From the NCBI RefSeq assembly GCF_014193585.1, contig NZ_BLXY01000002.1:248001-312000 (forward strand): a DNA stretch of 64,000 nt. The letters are read 5' to 3'. The DNA comes from Geomonas paludis. GTDB lineage: Bacteria; Desulfobacterota; Desulfuromonadia; Geobacterales; Geobacteraceae. The first letter of the stretch is position 1. Every line of letters starts with the position of its first letter. The notes beneath the pieces were generated by a model that ran no database searches, had not been told where the DNA came from, and saw only the letters and a list, made by a program, of their open reading frames with translations. A program made the translations under genes and the position numbers. Below are positions 1-9,170 of the stretch, one piece after another.

Positions 1-343
1 CCATGTTGGCGTGTTCCTCGACTTCGAACTCGCCGCCGATCTCCCTGGCCAGGAGCCATTTGCCGGCAGCCCCCACGGTGCGCGTCACCCGGTACATCTC
101 GCCCGGCGCGGGTTCGAAAACTACTGCGATCTCGCCGCGCTTGGCGCCGATGGTAAGGAAGCGTTCCGCATTGGAGACGAAATCCTTGGCGTCGACGCCG
201 AAGAGGGCGTAGCCGATCGCCTCGAAGATGGTGCTCTTGCCCGAGCCGTTGGCGCCGGAAAGGACGTTGATCCCCGGGGAGAAGACCAGTTCCTTGTCGC
301 GGTGCGACTTGATGTTCCTGAGGTGGACCGAGACTATGCGCAC
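1..343 (-). CDS. sbcC: SbcC/Rad50-like ATPase, N-terminal part (runs off window)
   Basis: The visible 114 residues are the N-terminal nucleotide-binding half of an SMC/Rad50-type ATPase. They open with VRIVSVHLRNIKSHRDKELV and carry a Walker A motif GANGSGKST, followed by the FEAIGYALFG segment typical of SbcC and Rad50. The family pairs with an SbcD/Mre11 nuclease to process DNA ends and hairpins. The GTG start at 343 lies inside the end of the sbcD-like gene (10-bp overlap), so the two are translationally coupled. The rest, including the coiled coil and Walker B, lies beyond position 1, so the exact subfamily (SbcC or a RecF/RecN relative) is not decided here. Confidence 0.85.
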   Translation of the reverse strand, partial: MRIVSVHLRNIKSHRDKELVFSPGINVLSGANGSGKSTIFEAIGYALFGVDAKDFVSNAERFLTIGAKRGEIAVVFEPAPGEMYRVTRTVGAAGKWLLAREIGGEFEVEEHANM

Positions 344-1599
344 TGGTCACCTCCCGAAGAGAGCAGACTTAAAAGCTCCTCGCCTTCCACGTCTCCCTTG
401 AGCACCAGGTCCCGCAGCGCCAGGCTCAGGCGCGTCAATTCATCCACGCGCCCCTGGTAGTGGCTGTTGGCCCCGATCAGCTCGCCCAAGACGTCCCGCT
501 CTATCTCAGCGAGGCTCTTCTTGACCTTCTCCTCCCCTCCCCCGCCGGCGACCAGGGAGAGGTGGTTCTTGATCTCCAGGTGCAACGGCTCGCAGATCTC
601 GCACAGCGACGCGCGCAGACGGTCGCGGCTCAACTCGAAGGGGTGGAAACCAACCTTACCGGCCAGGCGCACTTCGACAAGCGGTGCCCGGTCATCCGCG
701 CAACCGGCGAGCTTCTGCGCCATTTGAGCTTTGAACAGCTCCAGGGCGTCCGTTGCGTTGCCCGCCCCGTCCAGGTTGGCGGTGACCACCAGCATCGGCC
801 GCGGCGTGGTGCGGCGGAATTCATGCTGAACCTTCCCGTCCTGATCCAGCGCGACCAGGTAGTACCCTTTGTCGTAGCGCTCCTCCCCGAAGTTGACGCA
901 ATCGGGCGAGCCGGGGTTGAAGGCGTAGGGGCGACCGTCGGCATCGTTGACGATGTAGGGCTTATGCCCGTGGCCCAGAGCGACGTAATCGAAGCATGCC
1001 GCCAGGGGTTGCGCCTCTTCGGGCTTTATGTTGCCGATCTCGACCGGAGAATAGGTCCAGACACCGACGTGGAAGAGCAGGATGTTGCGCCTGGTGCTGA
1101 TGGCGTCGCAAATGCGGGGGACATGGTTGCCCGCCTGGGAGCCGATATAACCGAGGCCGTAGATGTTCACCCCTTTGACCTCGATGTGCCCGCCGCTCCC
1201 CTGCTCCGGGTCGAACGCGTCGAAGAGGTAGCCGCCATCGGCGCTCCTGGAGGGGCGCAGCAGGTAGATGTAGCCCAACTGCGAGAGCGCTTCCATCCAG
1301 GAGATGCTGTCGCGGCGGTGGATCCAGTCGTGGTTACCTTCCACGGCAAGGCAGGGGATGCCGGCATCCTTCAAGGGCTGCAGGATCTCGATGGTCTTGG
1401 CGAAGGTCCTGGGGAGAATCTGGCCGGTGTGGAACAGGTCGCCGCCGATGAGGACGAAGTCGACCTGCTCGCGCACGGCGTCGGTGACGATGGCGGCGAA
1501 GGTGGTGAAGAAGTCCTGGTAACGCTGGGCGTCACAGCCGGAGGCGCGGTAGGTCTTGCCGAGATGAACGTCGGAGGTGTGGATGAAGCGAACGGGCAT
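334..1599 (-). CDS. sbcD: SbcD/Mre11-type DNA repair exonuclease
   Basis: A 421-residue calcineurin-type metallophosphoesterase. Metal-binding motifs are in canonical order: D10-x-H12, GGD at 52-54, GNHD at 88-91, an LLFHVG histidine and ALGHGH. The family forms the nuclease subunit of the SbcCD/Mre11-Rad50 complex, cutting DNA ends and hairpins in the cytoplasm. The downstream overlapping gene encodes the ATPase partner, which supports the assignment. I place the start at 1599 because GGAG lies a few bases before that ATG; a longer frame reaches 1626 but adds nine residues with no homologous look. The C-terminal third is less conserved, as usual in the family. Confidence 0.88.
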   Translation of the reverse strand: MPVRFIHTSDVHLGKTYRASGCDAQRYQDFFTTFAAIVTDAVREQVDFVLIGGDLFHTGQILPRTFAKTIEILQPLKDAGIPCLAVEGNHDWIHRRDSISWMEALSQLGYIYLLRPSRSADGGYLFDAFDPEQGSGGHIEVKGVNIYGLGYIGSQAGNHVPRICDAISTRRNILLFHVGVWTYSPVEIGNIKPEEAQPLAACFDYVALGHGHKPYIVNDADGRPYAFNPGSPDCVNFGEERYDKGYYLVALDQDGKVQHEFRRTTPRPMLVVTANLDGAGNATDALELFKAQMAQKLAGCADDRAPLVEVRLAGKVGFHPFELSRDRLRASLCEICEPLHLEIKNHLSLVAGGGGEEKVKKSLAEIERDVLGELIGANSHYQGRVDELTRLSLALRDLVLKGDVEGEELLSLLSSGGDQCA

Positions 1600-1662
1600 G
1601 CATGCTCCGGGAAAAGTGAATTGCACAGGTATAACGCCGCCCGCGGGGGCAAGTCAAGCTCT

Positions 1663-4287
1663 CTAACCTGGCAACTTTTGACGAAGCTCGAAGTATCCCG
1701 GCCACGGGTCCTGCGATAGTGCCGCGAGGCGTTCAGGGATGTTGCGCAGGTTGAAGTAGGCGGGCCTTGCCCCGGCCACCATTTCCTCCCAGGTGATCGG
1801 CGTGGCGACCGGCGCACCGGGGCGGGCCCGCAGTGAATAAGGCTCCGCGGCGTTGGCGCCCCGGCCGTTGCGCATCCAGTCCAGGTAGATCCGCCCCCCT
1901 CTCTTCTCCTTGGCGAGTTGGGCGGTGAAACGGTCCGGGTACTTCGCCTCCATCTCCTTGGAAATCCGCTTGGAGAAGCCGGTCATCTCCGGCCAGGCGG
2001 CAGCGGGAAGAAGCGGCACCACCACGTAGTACCCTTTCCCTCCCGTGGTCTGCAGGTAGCTCTCCAGACCGTACTCCTGCAGGTGGATGCGCAGCATCAG
2101 TGCCGCCTCGACGAGGCGCTCCCACGGCAGGCTCTCGTCTTCGGGCGGGTCGAGGTCGAAGAGCATCCGGTCGGGGTGTTCCAGGTCGGTGTAGCGCGAC
2201 TGCCAGGCATGGATCTCGACCACGCCCAACCGTACCAGGACCTGCAGCGCGGGCCACGAATCAATGGCGATGTAGCGTTCCTCGTGTCCGGCGTCCACCG
2301 CCTTGACCGGCGCGGGGATGTTGGTCGCGTGCTTGGTGAACTTGCAGGCGTAGATGTTGGTGCGGCAGGAGATGAGCGTCAGCGGCCGGTCGGCCAGGTA
2401 AGGGAGCATGCGCGGGGCCACCGCTTCGTAGTAGCGCTCTATGTCCTCCCGGGTAATGCGCTCGTGGGGGAACACCGGCACCACCTTCCCCGGCCGCGGT
2501 AGTTCTCCCCTCGCCCTCCGGGAGAGGGGCGGGGGTGAGGGCGGCGCCTCGGCTTGTTCGCCGGTATGGCGGACGTGGTGGACGTCGTGGACATCGTCGA
2601 CAGATGGGACTCCCCCTCCCTTGACGGGCCTGCGCGCCGTAGCGCTCCGGTCCGCGAAGGCGGGAGGGGGCTGGGGGGTGGGTGGCACCGGTTCGTCCTG
2701 CAGCAGTTCGGGCTCCTCCAACCGCACCTCGATCGCCTTCTTGTCCTCCCGCAGCCCCTTAAACGAGGCATGACGCAGCAAGCCGCTCCCCGAAAGCTCC
2801 ACAAAGGCCACTTCAGCAACCAGCTCGGGTTTCAGCCAGTGCGGGTTCCGGTACTCCTCGCCGCTGGGCGGGTTCACGAAGGAAGGCTCGGGCTGCTCGT
2901 AAGGCTGCATGGTCTGCAACAGCGCCAGGCTTGCATCGATGCTGTACCCGGTCTTGATCTTCCCGGCAAAGACCAGTTCGTCCCTGTCGTTGTAGTAGCC
3001 GGCGAGCATGGAGCCGAAAGGACGCCCGGCATCGGACTCGGTGAAGCCGCCGACCACGAACTCCTGACGCTGCGCGCACTTCACCTTGAGCCACGTCTTG
3101 GTCCGTTGCGACTGGTACTCCGCGTCAAGACGCTTGGAGAGTACCCCTTCCAGGCGCTGCTCGCATACGGCGGCGAAGAATTCTCTCCCCTGCCCTACCA
3201 CGTGATCCACGAACCGCACCGGGCCGTCCGGGGGAAGCAACTCCTGCAAGAGCGCCTTGCGCTCGACCAGCGGCGCCCCCCTCAGGTCATACCCTTCGTA
3301 GTTCATCAGGTCGAAGACCAGGTAGACGATGCCGGCTTCCTTCCCTTCCTTGAACGCCTGCTGCAGCGCGTGAAAATCGCTCCCTCCCGAGGCGCTGAAA
3401 ACGAGGATTTCGCCGTCGAACCATCCCTGCTCAAGCGGCAGAGCCAGCATCGCCTGCTTCAGGCTTTTGAGCCGCCCGGTAAAGTCGTACCCCTTCCGGC
3501 TGTAGAAACGGACCCCGTTGCCCGGCTTGTCGATCCGGCACACCATGCGGTAGCCGTCGTACTTTATCTCATGCAGCCATTCGTCTCCAACCGGCACCTG
3601 CTCCACCAGCGTGGCAGCCTGCGGTTCAAGATAGGCGGGGAGACTCCCTCCCGGGACGTGCCCGAAGCCGGCACGGGAAGCGACCTCCCCCTGGTCCGAG
3701 GTCCAGAGCCGGTCCCGGTCCTGCGCAATCTCCTCGAGCGTTCGTCCGCTGACCACGCTGGTCTCCTGGCTGAGCGGGTCCTGCTGGGTGGCGTACTCGT
3801 CGTTGTCCTTGGTGAGCATCCACTTCTTCGGATCGTCCTGCTGCCGGGTCAGGGTCCAGCGCCCCTTGAGCCGCTCCCCGTGCAGTATGAAATGCAGCCT
3901 GCCGCGGTAGTAATCACCCTTCCCGCCTTCCAAGGGTTCCCAGGTGCCCTGGTCCCAGATCAGCACCGTGCCGGCGCCGTAGTTGCCGGCGGGGATGATT
4001 CCTTCGAAGGAGGCATAGTCCAGGGGATGGTCTTCGGTCTGGCTGGCGAGCCTGTGTTGGCCCGGATCGAGGGATGGGCCCTTGCTGAGGGCCCAGCTTT
4101 TGAGGGCGCCGTGCAGGCGCAGGCGGAAGTCGTAGTGGAGGTGGGAGGCTGCGTGCTTTTGTACCACGAAGATGTCACCGGGAGGCGATTGTGAACCGGA
4201 GGGCTCGGGGGTGCGGCTAAAGTCCCGCATCTCCCGGTAGCGTTGCAGGCCTTGTTGGTGCGGCGATTTATCGGTTGGATCCGCCAT
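1663..4287 (-). CDS. ligD: DNA ligase D (phosphoesterase-ligase-polymerase)
   Basis: An 874-residue multidomain enzyme of bacterial non-homologous end joining. Order: 3'-phosphoesterase (about 30-170, with HLHYDFRLRLHG), ATP-dependent ligase (about 210-520; adenylated lysine K242 in KYDGYR), and a primase-type polymerase (about 605-874; metal aspartates D711 and D713 in DLDPPED). Family knowledge: it polymerises, trims and seals ends brought together by Ku; no ku gene is in the window. The linker before the polymerase domain (about residues 535-600) is low-complexity and contains a translated REP palindrome. The ATG at 4287 has GAGGGCG upstream. It lies near the SbcCD genes, giving a DNA-end repair neighbourhood, but separate transcription is likely. 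Confidence 0.95.
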   Translation of the reverse strand: MADPTDKSPHQQGLQRYREMRDFSRTPEPSGSQSPPGDIFVVQKHAASHLHYDFRLRLHGALKSWALSKGPSLDPGQHRLASQTEDHPLDYASFEGIIPAGNYGAGTVLIWDQGTWEPLEGGKGDYYRGRLHFILHGERLKGRWTLTRQQDDPKKWMLTKDNDEYATQQDPLSQETSVVSGRTLEEIAQDRDRLWTSDQGEVASRAGFGHVPGGSLPAYLEPQAATLVEQVPVGDEWLHEIKYDGYRMVCRIDKPGNGVRFYSRKGYDFTGRLKSLKQAMLALPLEQGWFDGEILVFSASGGSDFHALQQAFKEGKEAGIVYLVFDLMNYEGYDLRGAPLVERKALLQELLPPDGPVRFVDHVVGQGREFFAAVCEQRLEGVLSKRLDAEYQSQRTKTWLKVKCAQRQEFVVGGFTESDAGRPFGSMLAGYYNDRDELVFAGKIKTGYSIDASLALLQTMQPYEQPEPSFVNPPSGEEYRNPHWLKPELVAEVAFVELSGSGLLRHASFKGLREDKKAIEVRLEEPELLQDEPVPPTPQPPPAFADRSATARRPVKGGGVPSVDDVHDVHHVRHTGEQAEAPPSPPPLSRRARGELPRPGKVVPVFPHERITREDIERYYEAVAPRMLPYLADRPLTLISCRTNIYACKFTKHATNIPAPVKAVDAGHEERYIAIDSWPALQVLVRLGVVEIHAWQSRYTDLEHPDRMLFDLDPPEDESLPWERLVEAALMLRIHLQEYGLESYLQTTGGKGYYVVVPLLPAAAWPEMTGFSKRISKEMEAKYPDRFTAQLAKEKRGGRIYLDWMRNGRGANAAEPYSLRARPGAPVATPITWEEMVAGARPAYFNLRNIPERLAALSQDPWPGYFELRQKLPG
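2505..2541. repeat. REP-like palindrome inside the ligD coding region
   Basis: The + strand reads CTCCCCTCGCCCTCC followed by GGGAGAGGGGC and GGGGTGAGGG, the same palindrome seen in intergenic copies near 28.2, 31.3 and 32.4 kb. In ligD it is translated as about residues 583-595 (PPPLSRRARGE) in the linker between ligase and polymerase domains. Confidence 0.8.
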
Positions 4288-4369
4288 TTCTGCACGCCCT
4301 CGAACGATCCGCCCATGTCTGCACGGTATCTAACTGAATCGGTCGAATCCGCTATGTCTGCACGGTATC
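4279..4369. repeat. three direct repeats spanning the ligD start
   Basis: Three related copies occur at 4279-4296, 4307-4330 and 4347-4369 (core ATCCGC-(C)ATGTCTGCACGGTATC on + strand). The first copy contains the ligD start codon. Copies two and three look like duplications of the gene's own start region. They may be binding sites or simple slippage; nothing here decides. Confidence 0.55.
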
Positions 4370-4372
4370 AAC

Positions 4373-4474
4373 GTAGGGGCGAATAATCATTCGCCCCCTC
4401 TGCCGCACAGATGCCGCTCTGGCCGAACGCGGTGGTCGGGCACCGGGGCTGGGCAAATGATTATTTGCCCCTAC
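4373..4474. repeat. 102-bp MITE-like element with inverted ends
   Basis: Ends GTAGGGGCGAATAATC and GATTATTTGCCCCTAC are imperfect inverted repeats, each internally palindromic. The same ends bound a larger element at 9428-9710. It has no coding capacity and lies between the ligD start and the convergent end of the hydrolase gene. Confidence 0.65.
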
Positions 4475-4530
4475 AGCGTCCGGTGGACCAGGGGCGGAGC
4501 GCCACCCATGATCACCACTTCTTTTGCCTT

Positions 4531-5316
4531 TCAACGATTTGCGAATATCTCGTTGAAGAACAGCTTCATGGCCTCGAAGGAGCGCCGGTCGGCCTTCTCG
4601 TTGTAGGCGGCCCCTTTACTGTTGTCATTGCCTGACTTCGGATTGGTGAAGCTGTGCACGGCGTTGCCGTAAAAGTTCATCTGCCAGTCGACCTTGGCGT
4701 CCCGCATCTCCTTCTGGAACGCGGCCACTTCGTCCGGCTTCACGTACGGGTCGTCGGCTCCGTGCAGCGCGAGCACCTTGCCGCGTATGTTCCTGGCGTC
4801 GGCCGGGTTGGGAGTGCTAAGCCCGCCGTGGAAGCTGACCGTACCGAGCACGTCGGCGCCGCTTCTGGCCAACTCCAGCGCGGCCGTGCCGCCGAAGCAG
4901 TACCCCATGACCGCCATCCGCCTGGGATCGACCTTGGGTAACCCCGCCAGCTTCTCAAGCCCAGCCGCGGCACGTGCGCGGATCAGGCTCCGGTCGTTAC
5001 CCCGGTACTTGGCAGCTTCCTTGGCCGCCTGCTCGGGCCCGACCGGGCGCACCCCCTTGCCATAGATGTCGGCGGCAAAGGCAACGTACCCCAGCTTGGC
5101 AAGCTGCTCGGCACGCATCTTCTCGTATGGGCTCACGCCGGTCCATTCATGGATGATGAGCACGCCGGGGCGCTTCTCCTTGATGGTGTCGTCATAGGCC
5201 AGGTAGCCCTCGAGGACCGTGTCCCCCTGGCGGTACTCCACGTTGTGCCCAACCACGGCGGCCCCGGCTCCTTGCGCCACCAGTGTCATCATCAAAGCCA
5301 AAAGATACTTTTTCAT
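4531..5316 (-). CDS. secreted dienelactone hydrolase family protein
   Basis: A 261-residue alpha/beta hydrolase of the dienelactone hydrolase family. It starts with a signal peptide (MKKYLLALMMTLVAQGAGA), so it is probably periplasmic. The catalytic triad is visible: nucleophile Cys in MGYCFGG, Asp in LHGADDPYV and His in NAVHSFTN. Dienelactone hydrolases open lactone rings, but many relatives have other ester substrates and the substrate here is unknown. The start at 5316 is chosen because GGAGGAG lies directly upstream; an in-frame extension to 5394 would bury the signal peptide. It stands alone, with a repeat element downstream. Confidence 0.88.
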   Translation of the reverse strand: MKKYLLALMMTLVAQGAGAAVVGHNVEYRQGDTVLEGYLAYDDTIKEKRPGVLIIHEWTGVSPYEKMRAEQLAKLGYVAFAADIYGKGVRPVGPEQAAKEAAKYRGNDRSLIRARAAAGLEKLAGLPKVDPRRMAVMGYCFGGTAALELARSGADVLGTVSFHGGLSTPNPADARNIRGKVLALHGADDPYVKPDEVAAFQKEMRDAKVDWQMNFYGNAVHSFTNPKSGNDNSKGAAYNEKADRRSFEAMKLFFNEIFANR

Positions 5317-5509
5317 GATCTCCTCCACGCTGCTGATCACCAATGAAAACGGCAAACGCAGCTGTAATTGAAGCGCTTTCAGTCTCATTAGCATGAGAGC
5401 TAAGTACGCTCATTTTACCAAAAAGCACATTCTGCCGCAGCGCCTTCTTGGTAAGAGTCGTAGCCAGCACGGCTCATACGGCGGCATGGATATTGTTCCA
5501 CCAGCCGCG

Positions 5510-5537
5510 TTGACACCTGCTGCACATTAAGTACGAT
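5510..5537 (+). promoter_or_regulatory. sigma-70-type promoter for the lipoprotein gene
   Basis: TTGACA at 5510-5515 and TACGAT at 5532-5537 with a 16-bp spacer, about 35 bp before the ATG at 5571, which has an AGGAG ribosome site. Confidence 0.6.
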
Positions 5538-5570
5538 TAACCAATCGCATTAGCATAACAGGAGCCTGTC

Positions 5571-6239
5571 ATGAGACAACTGAACTCACCGCGCTCTCTC
5601 GTTTGGCTGGCAGTAGTCTTCATTGGGATTTCATTGACGGGATGCACATCGTGGTGGGGTGGATCGCGGCAAGGAAGCAGTGCCTCGCTGCAGACGGTGC
5701 AGGAGGACCTGCAGTACGCACAGCTAAAGACACAGGAAACACGTAAGGCGCTTGAGGATATAAAGTTCGCCGACGAGGCCGACCTGCCGCGGGCCTACCG
5801 GGCCTTCAGGGAAGAAGTCAACACCATGACCGGTGCCGGTGAAAAACTGGTGCAGCACGCCGACGGGATGAACTACCAGGGGAACTCCTACCTGGTCGAG
5901 GCGGAAAAATCCGCCGGAGAGTGCCGCTACCCGAGGCTTTCGCGCAATGCGCGGCTGCCGCGCATGGAATTGGGAGACGCATTCGAGCCCATCGCCGAGC
6001 AGGGGCAGGCGGTACAGCGCGCCTACCGCGCCTTCGAATTCGACATCGAGGCCATTGAGGAGTACCTGTCCCATGAGTTGAGCGAGCAAGGGGTGAGGGA
6101 CATGGAAGTATTGATGCGCAAGAGCGAGGTGGATGGGGACAGCCTCTTGTACGCACTGGAGGCGGAGCTCTCAGTGGTGGACAGGGCGCAGAGGGCTTAC
6201 AGTGAAACGGCCCAGGGAAAAGGAGCAACCCCGCCCTAG
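5571..6239 (+). CDS. coiled-coil lipoprotein of unknown function
   Basis: A 222-residue protein with a lipoprotein signal: a hydrophobic segment ends in LTGC with the lipidated Cys at residue 25. The mature part is charged and mostly helical (LQTVQEDLQYAQLKTQETRKAL) with no enzyme motif that I recognise. It resembles small helical lipoproteins of the DUF2959 kind, but I cannot confirm membership. Its own sigma-70-like promoter precedes it. Its TAG stop overlaps the stop codon of the convergent downstream gene by sharing bases 6236-6239. Likely anchored to the inner or outer membrane, facing the periplasm. Confidence 0.7.
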   Translation: MRQLNSPRSLVWLAVVFIGISLTGCTSWWGGSRQGSSASLQTVQEDLQYAQLKTQETRKALEDIKFADEADLPRAYRAFREEVNTMTGAGEKLVQHADGMNYQGNSYLVEAEKSAGECRYPRLSRNARLPRMELGDAFEPIAEQGQAVQRAYRAFEFDIEAIEEYLSHELSEQGVRDMEVLMRKSEVDGDSLLYALEAELSVVDRAQRAYSETAQGKGATPP

Positions 6240-6721
6240 AGCTTGTCGCCTTTGTCGGCGGTGAGGGGAAGTTGACAGTGCAGGCACTTGCGCAGGTAAA
6301 GCAGCATCATGCCGTGCATGTGGTAATAGTTGCGGCAGCGCGGGCAACGAGCGGTGGCGGAATAGAACATGACGCCAAGCAGCACCGCGAACCAGCAGAA
6401 AAACACCGGCATGGATCCGCTGAAGGAATGGGTAATCTTCTGGGTCACGTACATGGTGGGCAGGTAAACGATGAGGACGATCCAGAGGCACCAGCGGCGC
6501 TTGCGTACTACTGCTAAGCCGGTGGCGATGGCAACCGGGTCGACGACTTCGGCAGCTTTGACTTTGGTATTTCCCGCAGCAGCAATTTCGGCAGTTTCCG
6601 CTTCGGCAGCTTCGGCAGCTTCGGCAGCTTCGGCAGCTTCGGCAGCTTCGGCAGCTTCGGCAGCTTCGGCTTCGGCAGTTCCGGCCGCGGCGGCGGCATC
6701 TTCGACTTCGTGACGGTCCAA
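6236..6721 (-). CDS. membrane protein with Ala-Glu repeat and zinc-ribbon cysteines
   Basis: A 161-residue protein. Residues 10-50 are a low-complexity Ala/Glu tract made of repeated EAA triplets, encoded by tandem GCAGCTTCG-type units around 6600-6670. Two membrane segments follow (WIVLIVYLPTMYV and VFFCWFAVLLGVMFY), then a C-terminal CPRC...CLHC pair that could bind zinc. The start is TTG at 6721 with GGGAGG six bases upstream. Tract length is likely to vary by slippage between strains. No function is recognisable. It shares stop-codon bases with the convergent lipoprotein gene and follows the DUF1456 gene on the same strand by about 20 bp, so the two may be co-transcribed. Confidence 0.65.
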   Translation of the reverse strand: MDRHEVEDAAAAAGTAEAEAAEAAEAAEAAEAAEAAEAAEAETAEIAAAGNTKVKAAEVVDPVAIATGLAVVRKRRWCLWIVLIVYLPTMYVTQKITHSFSGSMPVFFCWFAVLLGVMFYSATARCPRCRNYYHMHGMMLLYLRKCLHCQLPLTADKGDKL

Positions 6722-6740
6722 GCGAACCTCCCTTCAGCCT

Positions 6741-7220
6741 TTAGTTCTGGGCACCTTCCCGGTATTTCATGGTCAGCCCCTTCAGGAAATTGCGCAGCAT
6801 CTGGTCGCCGCAGGGCTTGTAGTTTTCCTGCCCCTTGGCACGAAAGACCGCGCTCAGTTCGGATTTGGAAACCGGGAACTTGGCCAGCTTGAAGATCGCC
6901 AGCATCTCGTCCTCTTTCAGGCTCAGTGCAATGCGGATCTTCTTGAGGATGTCGTTGTTGGTCAGCTGCTCCGCTGGCGCTGCCGCCTTGCCCTCCGCCC
7001 CTTCGCGCTTACCCCGCTTCAACGCGATCAGGCCGTCCAGGAAGGCCTGCAGAACGTCGTCGCCGCACTCGCGGAACCCTTCCTCGTCGTCCTTCTTGAC
7101 CAGGCTGGTGATGTCAGCCTGCCCCATCTTCATGTCCGCCAGGCGGAAAGCCTCCACGACAGCCTGGGTGTTGAGGTTGAGCGCATAGCGCAGTCTGCGG
7201 AAGACGTCGTTATTGGTCAT
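6741..7220 (-). CDS. DUF1456 family protein (YehS-like)
   Basis: A 159-residue cytoplasmic protein made of two homologous halves, each starting with a TNND-(V/I)-(F/L)-(R/K)(R/K)-(L/I)R motif (residues 2-10 and about 92-101) and each containing a D/C-GD segment and a closing FL(D/K)GL helix. This is the DUF1456/YehS architecture, whose biochemical role is unknown. The ATG at 7220 is preceded by GAGGAG. An Ala-rich linker (about 75-88) separates the halves. The downstream gene begins within about 20 bp, so a two-gene unit is plausible. Confidence 0.85.
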   Translation of the reverse strand: MTNNDVFRRLRYALNLNTQAVVEAFRLADMKMGQADITSLVKKDDEEGFRECGDDVLQAFLDGLIALKRGKREGAEGKAAAPAEQLTNNDILKKIRIALSLKEDEMLAIFKLAKFPVSKSELSAVFRAKGQENYKPCGDQMLRNFLKGLTMKYREGAQN

Positions 7221-7310
7221 CGGGTGCTCCTCGATTCTGATCGGCCAAAGCCAGGCTCTTTCATAACATCGATCGGCTGGGGGGGCAAGCTTTTGCTGCT
7301 GGCGGGAAAA

Positions 7311-7356
7311 GTGAGGGGGGACAGGCGCTTGGTGAAGAGCGCGCCGGTCCCCCCGG
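7311..7356 (-). terminator. probable terminator downstream of ftsH
   Basis: On the minus strand a strong GC hairpin (GGGGGGAC...GTCCCCCC with an inner GGCGC/GCGCC stem) is followed by TCACTTTT. It lies 20 bp past the ftsH stop. Confidence 0.55.
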
Positions 7357-7376
7357 TTGGTCGCGGACAGGAGTGG

Positions 7377-9170
7377 TTAGGCTGCTGCAGATATGGGCTC
7401 GTCGCTGTCGTCGCCGCCGAATCCGAGAATGGCGTCGATCTCTGCAGCGTCAAGGGTCTCTTTGACTACCAGTTCCCTGGTCAGCCGCTCCAGTGCGTCC
7501 ATGTTGGCCTGCAACAGGGTCACGACGTCCTGGTAACAACCACTGACGATGGAGCGGATCTCGTTGTCCATCTCGCGCGCGGTGACGTCACTGAAGCCTT
7601 TCTTCCCGCCGTTGTCGGTGTTCTCGTTATGCCCGAAAGCGACCGGGCCGAAGGCACGCGACATGCCCCACTCGCTGACCATCCTGCGCGCGGTGTCCGT
7701 GGCGCGCGCCAGGTCGTTGCCGGCTCCGGTGGTGGTCGTGCTGTAGATCAGCTCCTCGGCGGCGCGTCCCCCCATGAGCACCTTGAGGTGGGCGACCAGC
7801 ATCTCCTTGGTGTAGCAGTAGATGTCGTCCTCGGGGATCTGCACCGTCACCCCCATCGCCCTGCCCCTGGGTATGATGGTCACCTTGTGCACCGGATCGG
7901 AACCCGGGGTCAGTTTGGCGACCAGCACGTGGCCCGCCTCGTGGTACGCGGTGGAAAGCTTCAGCTTGTCCGAGAGGACCATGGACTTTTTCTCGGCGCC
8001 CATAAGCACCTTGTCCTTGGCCAGGTCGAAGTCGATCATCTCCACCACGCCCTTGTTGGAGCGCGCGGCGAGAATGGCGGCCTCGTTGACCACGTTGGCC
8101 AGGTCGGCGCCCGAGAAGCCGGGAGTGCCGCGGGCGATCACCATCAGGTCGACCTCGTCGTGCAGCGGGACGTTCTTGGCGTGCACCTTGAGGATGGCTT
8201 CGCGCCCCCTGATGTCGGGGGAACCGACAGTTACCTGGCGGTCGAAGCGCCCGGAACGGAGCAGCGCGGCGTCCAGGATCTCGGGTCGGTTGGTGGCAGC
8301 CAGCACCACCACACCGGAGTTGACCTCGAAGCCGTCCATCTCCACCAGCAACTGGTTCAGCGTCTGGTCACGCTCGTCGCTGGCGCCGCCACCAGCGGCG
8401 GCGTCACGCTTGCGCCCCACCGCGTCGATCTCGTCGATGAAGACGATGCAGGGTGCGGCCTTCTTGGCCTGGGCGAAGAGGTCCCTGACGCGGGAAGCCC
8501 CCACGCCTACGTACATCTCAACGAACTCGGAACCGGAGATGGAGAAGAACGGGACGTCGGCCTCGCCGGCGACCGCCCTGGCGATCAGGGTCTTGCCGGT
8601 GCCCGGAGGGCCCACGAGGAGCACGCCGGTGGGCATCTTGCCGCCCAAGGTCGAGAACTTCTCCGGGTCCTTGAGGAACTCGACCGTATCCAGCAGTTCC
8701 GCCTTGGCCTCCTCGGCGCCGGCGACATCGCCGAAACGGGTGGTCGATTCGGAGTAGTCGACCATGCGGGCGCGGCTCCTACCGATACCGGTAAAACGCC
8801 TCAAAATGGCAAACAGGAAGATGCCTATGGCTACCAGGAAGCCGATCTCGAACCAGTTCGGCCCGCCGGAAGGAGGTGTGGAGGAAAAGTCTACCTTCTT
8901 GGCGATGAGCAGATCGCCCAGGTAGGCTCCGGCCGGGAGATAGAGACTGAATTTTTCGCCGTTTTTGGCGTGTGCGGTGATCTCGTCCCCGACAATCCTC
9001 ACCTTGGCTATGTTGCCGGCCGAAACTTTCTGGATGAAGGTGGTGTAGCTGATCTGCCTGCTATGGTCCGCATGTGACTGTTGCCAGGAATAGAAGCCGT
9101 AGCCAGCGACGGCCAAAAAGCTCAAAGACAGCCCCAACAACATAAGCTTCTTGTTTCTCGTGTTCCCCAT
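7377..9170 (-). CDS. ftsH: ATP-dependent zinc metalloprotease FtsH
   Basis: A 597-residue membrane AAA+ protease. Order: N-terminal membrane helix (8-28), periplasmic domain (about 35-105), second helix (about 107-123), AAA domain with Walker A GPPGTGKT (187-194), Walker B FIDEID (about 244-249) and an ATNRPEILD second-region segment, then the peptidase domain with zinc motif HEAGH (410-414). FtsH degrades misassembled membrane proteins and some soluble regulators. Length is near the usual 600-650. The region upstream holds a perfect 8-bp-armed palindrome 10 bp before the start. Geobacters often have more than one ftsH, so this may be a secondary copy. Confidence 0.96.
   Translation of the reverse strand: MGNTRNKKLMLLGLSLSFLAVAGYGFYSWQQSHADHSRQISYTTFIQKVSAGNIAKVRIVGDEITAHAKNGEKFSLYLPAGAYLGDLLIAKKVDFSSTPPSGGPNWFEIGFLVAIGIFLFAILRRFTGIGRSRARMVDYSESTTRFGDVAGAEEAKAELLDTVEFLKDPEKFSTLGGKMPTGVLLVGPPGTGKTLIARAVAGEADVPFFSISGSEFVEMYVGVGASRVRDLFAQAKKAAPCIVFIDEIDAVGRKRDAAAGGGASDERDQTLNQLLVEMDGFEVNSGVVVLAATNRPEILDAALLRSGRFDRQVTVGSPDIRGREAILKVHAKNVPLHDEVDLMVIARGTPGFSGADLANVVNEAAILAARSNKGVVEMIDFDLAKDKVLMGAEKKSMVLSDKLKLSTAYHEAGHVLVAKLTPGSDPVHKVTIIPRGRAMGVTVQIPEDDIYCYTKEMLVAHLKVLMGGRAAEELIYSTTTTGAGNDLARATDTARRMVSEWGMSRAFGPVAFGHNENTDNGGKKGFSDVTAREMDNEIRSIVSGCYQDVVTLLQANMDALERLTRELVVKETLDAAEIDAILGFGGDDSDEPISAAA

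Noticed and set aside
4352-4534. 60-residue minus-strand frame between ligD and the hydrolase
   Set aside because: It lies in the MITE-like repeat and has no ribosome site or family resemblance.
7224-9077. 617-residue + strand frame opposite ftsH
   Set aside because: Shadow of ftsH; no recognisable domain.
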